In this document: positions 62,899 to 64,000 of the stretch, one piece after another
Numbering within the stretch: position 1 is the stretch's first letter
Layout: each line of letters starts with the position of its first letter
Origin: Membranipora membranacea
Lineage: Eukaryota > Bryozoa > Gymnolaemata > Cheilostomatida > Membraniporidae
Direction of reading: 5' to 3'
Assembly: GCA_914767715.1 (NCBI GenBank)
Contig: OU612072.1
Coordinates: forward strand, 14,880,001-14,944,000
DNA length: 64,000 bases
Made by a program: the position numbers and the translations under genes
The notes under the pieces: generated by a model
Databases searched by the model: none
Told to the model about the DNA's origin: nothing
Seen by the model: only the letters and a program-made list of their open reading frames with translations

Positions 62899-64000
62899 TC
62901 TCTCCCCCACCATATAATGGTAACATCATTTTAAATTGATTTAAATTGAATTTAAATTAGATTATAAGTATGTAGCGATATGCTTTGAAATTCCGCTTTT
63001 GTAAACTTAAATCATCTTCGGCGAGGAAGAGAGTTTTTTAAACTTCTGAATTCTTTTTTAGTGTTGCTTAGGCTTTTGTAATTTATGATGCTATATTTTT
63101 GGGTATGTTCCAGCGGCTACCTTCAATCCGAGTAATAATTAAGCGTGTCCACATGGGCCCTCAATTTGTGGCAGCTTGAACCTTGCATTCTCAAGGTCAA
63201 ACCCGTGTCATCACATGTGATATTTTGTCGTTGAGCTAGATTCTGTTATAACCATCATTGTAGCTGTTATGTCTTCTTTTACTTTGTCCAAAGTAAAGCG
63301 TTAATGCTATAATACAAATAACCTTGGAACAAGTTAACACATTGTCTGCTTATCTGTCAACTATGGTCTTAAAAATCTAACATAATTTTCATGAATGCAC
63401 AACCCTACAACAATATGTCTGTCAGCACAACATAGAAACGAAAGCATAGGCTACTGACTCGGCTTTGACTTCGGGATATCTATTTGAATAATTACCTATC
63501 TATTGGCCATATATGATGTGCAGGGGCATTGTCTTTTCATGTGTCTTTGGTTTGAATACTCCTGCGATGATGTGATGATAAATTGACTTTCATTCTTTGA
63601 ACTGACTTTTAATTTTGAGTTACTTGGATTATAATGAGAGGCCTCACCCTCATGACATCCATATCTCATCCGCAGAGGAACGTTGAAATTTTCATCAACC
63701 TGCTCTCAATTCAACCGAGGAGTTAAGTTCTATTGGCATTGTTTTAGCCTGTGTGCCCCTTGACAAATACCACCCTGAATGGCAGACTTGAAACCTTATT
63801 GATACTTGACCAGGGCTTTGCAGGATTAAGAGCTGACAAATTGAAAAGACAGGGTGCAATGAACTTTTTTACTGATTTGCCAATCACTAAAAAATCAATT
63901 AAGTTTAGACTGTGTCACAGGTGTGAAAATCCCATGTTTTGTTCAATACTATCAACATTGGATTAAATTTGAAACCTTGAATTTAAACAGGCTGAAACTT
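62899..64000. other. PRDX5 3' untranslated region and downstream DNA
   Basis: No domain-bearing ORF, RNA gene or clear repeat was seen. The 71-codon ORF at 63751-63966 has no recognisable features. No canonical AATAAA was found close to the stop. Confidence 0.45.

Overview
The window is nuclear DNA of an animal. It is AT-rich, its genes are split by GT-AG introns of a few hundred to over a thousand bases, and it carries degenerate non-LTR retrotransposon, hAT-transposon, MITE and tRNA-derived SINE sequence. The gene content (TTC16, PRDX5, caspase-fold proteins, peritrophin-type chitin-binding domains) fits an invertebrate; the sequence alone does not let me name the phylum. No bacterial, organellar or CRISPR features were seen.

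Left and centre (1-43,650) form a young, rearranged multigene region. Three intact minus-strand genes (A 6409-8856, B 34393-37052, C 38267-41022) each encode an ankyrin-repeat N-terminus fused to a complete caspase-like p20/p10 domain in the same three-exon layout. Two decayed pieces of the same family lie at about 13.7 kb and 43.3-43.6 kb. Gene A and its downstream flank (1 to about 6.8 kb) recur almost line by line in front of gene B (27.6-34.8 kb), including a broken LINE reverse transcriptase. Genes B and C share introns almost exactly. Two copies of a chitin-binding, probably membrane-anchored protein gene lie at 23.6-24.25 kb (four in-frame stops) and 26.73-27.39 kb (open). The sequence at base 1 matches the 3' flank of those genes, so a further copy may lie just left of the window.

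Between gene A and the chitin-binding genes sits a 4.2-kb hAT-type element (9293-13513). It has perfect 14-bp terminal inverted repeats, a 7/8-matching 8-bp target duplication, a broken multi-exon transposase, and a GC-rich cluster of four hairpins near its right end. The rest of 14-23 kb is repeat-rich and shows no gene I can support.

The right part (44-64 kb) is ordinary single-copy DNA. A full 16-exon TTC16 orthologue (minus strand, 843 codons) could be assembled with every exon phase consistent. It lies head-to-head, across about 5 kb, with PRDX5 (plus strand), whose last three exons are present and carry all three conserved cysteines. TTC16 introns hold at least four small inverted-repeat elements. 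The most interesting system is the ankyrin-caspase cluster, which shows recent duplication, mosaic copies and variation beside the catalytic cysteine.
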